Below, piece by piece: positions 7,652 through 10,038 of a stretch of DNA of 10,038 nt (positions are counted from its first letter, which is position 1; each line of letters opens with the position of its first letter). The stretch is from Oscillospiraceae bacterium (GTDB lineage: Bacteria > Bacillota > Clostridia > Oscillospirales > Oscillospiraceae). Location of the stretch: contig WQVW01000037.1 in NCBI GenBank assembly GCA_009785655.1, positions 1-10,038 on the forward strand. The letters run 5' to 3'. Both the position numbers and the translations under genes were made by a program. The notes beneath the pieces were generated by a model. It was not told the DNA's origin, did no database searches, and saw only the letters and a program-made list of their open reading frames with translations.

Positions 7652-7975
7652 ATGAAAACACGGGCATATTATAAGGACGGATTGCTGACAATCCGCTTTG
7701 ACGGTGAGTTGGATCATCACTCGGCGAAACCGGCTGTCCGGGCGATTGAAGAGGGTATTGACACGCACCTGCCCAAAAATCTGATACTTGATTTCAACGG
7801 GCTGTCGTTCATGGATTCCAGCGGCATTGCTGTTGTGTTGAAAGCATTCCGGCGGATGAATGAGTTGGAGGGCACGGTCAGCGTTGAGAACGTGCCGGCT
7901 CAGCCGCAGAAAGTGCTGGACATGGCAGGACTGGGCAGGCTGATTAAAATCGCGGCCGGCGTGAAGGAGGTTTAG
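7652..7975 (+). CDS. spoIIAA: Anti-sigma F factor antagonist SpoIIAA
   Basis: STAS-domain protein of the forespore partner switch. Unphosphorylated, it binds SpoIIAB and frees sigma-F; SpoIIAB phosphorylates it on serine, and SpoIIE (not here) removes the phosphate. The 107-residue length is typical. The signature GELDHH lies at 18-23, and FMDSSG (53-58) holds the phosphorylated serine, Ser56, equivalent to Ser58 of B. subtilis; the end DMAGLGRLIKI matches the family. The ATG follows GGAGG (7638-7642) with a 9-nt spacer. It is the first gene of the spoIIA operon; spoIIAB starts 6 nt after its stop, and the spoIIAB ribosome binding site lies inside its last codons. The T-tract of the upstream terminator hairpin almost touches its Shine-Dalgarno. 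Confidence 0.96.
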   Translation: MKTRAYYKDGLLTIRFDGELDHHSAKPAVRAIEEGIDTHLPKNLILDFNGLSFMDSSGIAVVLKAFRRMNELEGTVSVENVPAQPQKVLDMAGLGRLIKIAAGVKEV

Positions 7976-7981
7976 TTACAT

Positions 7982-8422
7982 ATGAAAGCAATCAACCATA
8001 TGAAAGTTGAGTTCCAAAGCAAATCAGCCAATGAGGGGTTTGCCCGGTCAACAGCTGCAGCGTTTGCGGCGCAGCTGGATCCTACGCTGGACGAACTGGG
8101 AGATATCAAAACAGCCGTGAGTGAGGCGGTAACGAACGCCATCGTCCACGCCTATCCCGATACCATCGGGAAAATCACGCTGAAAGCTCGGCTGTATCCT
8201 GATCATTCGATGGAGCTGACCGTCCGCGACTGGGGACGCGGGATTGACAATATCGACAAAGCCCGGGAACCCTTGTATACAACCGGCGGGGAGGAGCGCA
8301 GCGGCATGGGGTTTACCATCATGGAAAGCTTTACTGATAAGCTGAAAGTCAAGTCCACACCCGGGCGGGGCACCACCGTCACTATGCGCCGCAGATTTTC
8401 CACGCGCGCAGGGCAAGCATGA
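7982..8422 (+). CDS. spoIIAB: Anti-sigma F factor and serine kinase SpoIIAB
   Basis: GHKL-fold serine kinase that binds sigma-F in the pre-divisional and mother cell and phosphorylates SpoIIAA. The 146 residues match the family. The N box is SEAVTNAIVHAYP (E48, N52), the G1 box RDWGRGID (D83, G85, G87), the ATP lid contains GGEERSGMGFTIME (G2 at 108-114), and GRGTTVTM closes the domain. AAGGAGG (7964-7970) is 11 nt before the ATG. A second in-frame ATG at residue 7 is possible, but the first start fits both the ribosome binding site and the B. subtilis length. Its TGA overlaps the sigF ATG by four bases (ATGA), implying translational coupling and a fixed ratio of anti-sigma to sigma factor. 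Confidence 0.97.
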   Translation: MKAINHMKVEFQSKSANEGFARSTAAAFAAQLDPTLDELGDIKTAVSEAVTNAIVHAYPDTIGKITLKARLYPDHSMELTVRDWGRGIDNIDKAREPLYTTGGEERSGMGFTIMESFTDKLKVKSTPGRGTTVTMRRRFSTRAGQA

Positions 8423-9129
8423 TGGATGCGCCCGCGCTGGAACTGCTGCTCTCCGCGAAAGCCGGGGACAATGACGCGCTGGCTGAAATGGTGGATCGCA
8501 ACGCGGGTTTGATCTGGAGCATTGCCCGCCGGTATTTTGGGCGTGGGGTTGACCCTGATGACCTCTATCAGCTCGGCTGCGTTGGGTTCTTGAAAGCCGT
8601 TCAAGGATTCGACACCGAGTTCGGTACACAGTTTTCCACATATGCTGTGCCGAAAATCACGGGGGAGATTCGCAGATTCCTGCGGGATGATGGCAGTATC
8701 AAAGTCAGCCGCAGTATCAAAGAACGCGCAGGATTGATCCGCAATGCTAGAAGTGCGCTGGAACAAAAACTCGGGAGAGAGCCGACAGTGTCCGAAATCT
8801 CGGCCGAACTCGGCATATCGGTGGAGGACATGGCCATCGCCGAAACAGCCGCTGCCGCACCGGAATCACTGCACCGCGAAACAGGGGAGCACGGATTCTC
8901 GCTGGAAAGCGTGTTGGGCGACTGGAGCCAGGAAGAAAAGCTGATAGAACATGTGGCGTTGAGGGAGGCGGTGTCAGCCTTGCCAGATAAAGAGCAGATG
9001 GTGATAAATCTGCGCTACTACAGAGGCATGACGCAAGAAGCCGCCTCTCGCGTATTGAAGGTGTCGCAAGTGCAAGTATCGCGATTGGAACGAAGAGCGG
9101 TTCAACAGTTGCGGGTACTGCTGGAGTGA
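8419..9129 (+). CDS. sigF: RNA polymerase sigma factor SigF (SpoIIAC), forespore-specific
   Basis: Sigma-70 family factor directing the first forespore gene set. The 236-residue protein has region 2 (about 26-95: NAGLIWSIARRYF, DPDDLYQLGCVGFLKAV, FSTYAVPKITGEIRRFLRDDG), a region-3 helix-turn-helix (REPTVSEISAELGIS, 120-134) and region 4 (about 185-236, with the helix-turn-helix GMTQEAASRVLKVSQVQVSRLE). By sequence alone it could be sigma-F or sigma-G; the position directly after spoIIAB makes it sigma-F. The start ATG overlaps the spoIIAB stop; a second ATG follows at once (8422). The only Shine-Dalgarno-like bases are AGGG at 8410-8413, so translation likely depends on coupling to spoIIAB. 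It is the last gene of the operon, since no sporulation gene follows. Confidence 0.96.
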   Translation: MMDAPALELLLSAKAGDNDALAEMVDRNAGLIWSIARRYFGRGVDPDDLYQLGCVGFLKAVQGFDTEFGTQFSTYAVPKITGEIRRFLRDDGSIKVSRSIKERAGLIRNARSALEQKLGREPTVSEISAELGISVEDMAIAETAAAAPESLHRETGEHGFSLESVLGDWSQEEKLIEHVALREAVSALPDKEQMVINLRYYRGMTQEAASRVLKVSQVQVSRLERRAVQQLRVLLE

Positions 9130-9163
9130 AGCGTTTCATAGACGTTCGGTTATTCTGTCAGTC

Positions 9164-9209
9164 TGTAGGGGCGAACATGGTTCGCCCGCCATCCCCTTGC
9201 GCCTCTACA
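9164..9209. repeat. Small palindromic intergenic repeat
   Basis: GGGCGAAC (9169-9176) and GTTCGCCC (9180-9187) form a perfect hairpin with a 3-nt loop. The outer bases TGTAGGGGCG (9164-9173) are also mirrored, with one mismatch, by CGCCTCTACA ending at 9209, so two alternative foldings share one arm. TGTAGGGGCGAAC-type palindromes recur in intergenic DNA of many Firmicutes, as I recall. There is no T-tract, so a terminator role is unlikely. It occupies most of the space between sigF and the lipoprotein gene. Confidence 0.6.
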
Positions 9210-9244
9210 TACCTGGAATGCCATACGAAAGGAAATTCCGGAAC

Positions 9245-9727
9245 GTGAAAAAACTACTGATTCTGCTCCTTGTCCTCGCGGCGATCGCACTGCTGGTCAT
9301 CACCAGCTGCGAGCCGGAAGCCGATGACTCTCAGATCCAAGTCGTGCCAGAAACGTACCCGCCTGAATTAGCGACAGAATCTGAAATGCCGGAGCCGTTA
9401 AATATTTACGGCGCATGGATTTATGCAAAATCCACCGAAGCTGATGAGACGCCGTTGACGATACCTGAATTTGAACTTTTCCCGCCGCGCTTGGATATAG
9501 GCGGAGATAACAGAATCTCAGCCGTGTTTTATCAAAGCGTTATTGAAGGCATTATCGCCAACACAGGCACATATGAGTTCACAGTTTCAGATATCGCAGC
9601 CGTCACCGAAAGCCAGCAATGGTTTCCAGATAGCGTGACGCTCATATACGACCCGGAGAGCGGATTACTGCGGTATACACTGGTTTACGTGGGTTTTGTC
9701 ATTCATCACTATTTCGCCAGAATGTAA
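9245..9727 (+). CDS. Hypothetical lipoprotein, small secreted beta-rich domain
   Basis: I do not recognise the family. Starting from GTG 9245 the 160-residue product has a textbook lipoprotein signal: MKK, a hydrophobic stretch 4-19, and lipobox ITSC with Cys22 as the probable lipidated residue, so it should sit on the outer face of the membrane. Residues 23-52 form an acidic, Pro/Glu-rich linker. The rest (53-160) is rich in likely beta strands (YGAWIYAK, GTYEFTV, LIYDPESGLLRYT, LVYVGFVIHHYF), reminiscent of small lipocalin-like domains, which is only a shape impression. AAGGA (9229-9233) is 11 nt before the GTG. Upstream starts TTG 9197 and ATG 9218 stay in frame but lack a good ribosome binding site, and 9197 lies inside the palindromic repeat. 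It is not obviously part of the spoIIA operon. Its TAA stop lies inside a long palindrome. Confidence 0.8.
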   Translation: MKKLLILLLVLAAIALLVITSCEPEADDSQIQVVPETYPPELATESEMPEPLNIYGAWIYAKSTEADETPLTIPEFELFPPRLDIGGDNRISAVFYQSVIEGIIANTGTYEFTVSDIAAVTESQQWFPDSVTLIYDPESGLLRYTLVYVGFVIHHYFARM

Positions 9728-9765
9728 GAGAAGCGGTGTTCATTGAACACCGCTTCTCTTACATT
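9721..9765. terminator. Perfect 21-bp palindrome, likely bidirectional terminator
   Basis: Arms 9721-9741 and 9745-9765 are exact reverse complements around a 3-nt loop (ATT). The GC-rich core GAAGCGGTGTTC is flanked by an A-rich 5' side (TAAGAG) and a T-rich 3' side (CTCTTA), so it can end transcripts on both strands, although the downstream tail TTGTTGT is a poor T-tract. It lies between convergent genes and contains the last Met codon and the TAA stop of the lipoprotein gene. Confidence 0.7.
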
Positions 9766-9814
9766 GTTGTATGAAGTTCACCCAGACTGTGCCGGGGGCA
9801 AGTTTTAGAACTGA

Positions 9815-10038
9815 CTATTCCGGGAACATCATCTGTTCCACAAACTGATCGTTAAAAGCCGCGCTTGTTGATAGCTCAATATATTCGCATCGCTCACGCA
9901 TGTCTAACAGCGTTTTTCGGGCAGATTCTGAACACAGTGCGATAGCTGCGCCTTCCCCGGCGGTGTTGCCCATGGTCTTTGTGAATGGCAGGAATGCTTT
10001 CGGAAACAACCCGATTCGCGCCGCGCTGTTTTGATCCA
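9815..10038 (-). CDS. ASKHA-domain corrinoid activation protein (RACo/RamA-like), C-terminal fragment
   Basis: Only the last 73 residues are in the window; the frame is open to the right edge, so the gene continues beyond it. The fragment reads NSAARIGLFP, then TKTMGNTAGEGAAIALCS, then YIELSTSAAFNDQF and a final MMFPE. This succession matches the C terminus of the ASKHA ATPase (DUF4445, COG3894) of reductive activators of corrinoid proteins, which use ATP to return Co(II) to Co(I) in methyltransferase systems or the CO dehydrogenase/acetyl-CoA synthase corrinoid protein. The expected N-terminal 2Fe-2S domain cannot be checked. In such a complete gene an internal TTG (10007-10009) would not be the start. 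It is convergent with the lipoprotein gene and shares the palindrome at 9721-9765 as a likely terminator. The assignment rests on memory of family motifs. Confidence 0.75.
   Translation of the reverse strand, partial: DQNSAARIGLFPKAFLPFTKTMGNTAGEGAAIALCSESARKTLLDMRERCEYIELSTSAAFNDQFVEQMMFPE

Noticed and set aside
7398..7655. 85-codon plus-strand frame between valS and spoIIAA
   Set aside because: Composed of the palindromic repeats and terminator; a Pro/Lys-rich translation without any family resemblance, and it runs into the spoIIAA start.
7254..7768. Minus-strand frames of 103 and 150 codons through the valS-spoIIAA gap
   Set aside because: They cross the palindromic block and the ends of two real genes, and the translations are repeat-like with no domain.
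8048..8766. Two long minus-strand open frames (197 and 187 codons) opposite spoIIAB and sigF
   Set aside because: They overlap well-supported spoIIA genes, have no recognisable domains and no ribosome binding sites; they reflect the GC-rich codon pattern.
9197..9244. Extended N terminus of the lipoprotein from TTG 9197 or ATG 9218
   Set aside because: Would bury the signal peptide behind an additional charged stretch, lacks a Shine-Dalgarno, and the first start lies in the palindromic repeat; GTG 9245 has AAGGA at good spacing.

Overview
The window looks like chromosomal DNA from an endospore-forming member of the Clostridia (Firmicutes). Evidence: a complete spoIIA operon (spoIIAA-spoIIAB-sigF), a valine T-box leader in front of valS, strong Shine-Dalgarno sites, sigma-A promoters close to consensus, and a pyruvate,phosphate dikinase with the residue numbering of the Clostridium symbiosum enzyme. 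Base composition is near even, and several intergenic spaces carry GC-rich palindromic repeats, as in many gut or anaerobic-digester Clostridia. No finer taxonomic call is supported by what I can see.

Layout. 2-2629 (minus): ppdK, complete, with its own extended -10 promoter (2735-2763) and a roughly 100-nt leader that can fold into a hairpin. 2923-4293 (minus): mnmE (trmE), the tRNA U34-modifying GTPase. 4303-4774: a divergent control region in which the mnmE and valS promoters sit back to back with their -35 boxes 11 bp apart. On the valS side a full T-box riboswitch follows (GUC specifier, UGGU discriminator bulge, intrinsic terminator). 4775-7375 (plus): valS, complete. 7376-7651: a palindrome-rich non-coding block, a candidate sigma-H promoter, and an intrinsic-terminator hairpin whose T-tract abuts the spoIIAA ribosome binding site. 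7652-9129 (plus): spoIIAA, spoIIAB and sigF, tightly packed. 9164-9209: a small palindromic repeat. 9245-9727 (plus): a short lipoprotein of unknown function. 9721-9765: a perfect 21-bp-stem palindrome that swallows the lipoprotein stop codon and separates it from the convergent gene at the right edge. 9815-10038 (minus): the C-terminal end of a RACo/RamA-like ASKHA corrinoid-activation protein.

How it works together. ppdK (PEP/pyruvate interconversion), mnmE (tRNA wobble modification) and valS (tRNA charging) are housekeeping genes with separate promoters. valS should be induced when uncharged tRNA-Val(GAC) binds the leader. The spoIIA operon is the forespore partner-switching module: SpoIIAB holds sigma-F inactive and phosphorylates SpoIIAA, and dephosphorylated SpoIIAA releases sigma-F. 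The right-edge fragment hints at corrinoid-dependent C1 or methyl-transfer metabolism.

I found no mobile-element gene, CRISPR array, tRNA or rRNA, and no clear evidence of an undescribed multi-gene system. The points most worth following up are non-coding: the hairpin directly in front of spoIIAA with a possible sigma-H promoter just upstream of it, the palindromic repeat families, and the palindrome over the lipoprotein stop codon.
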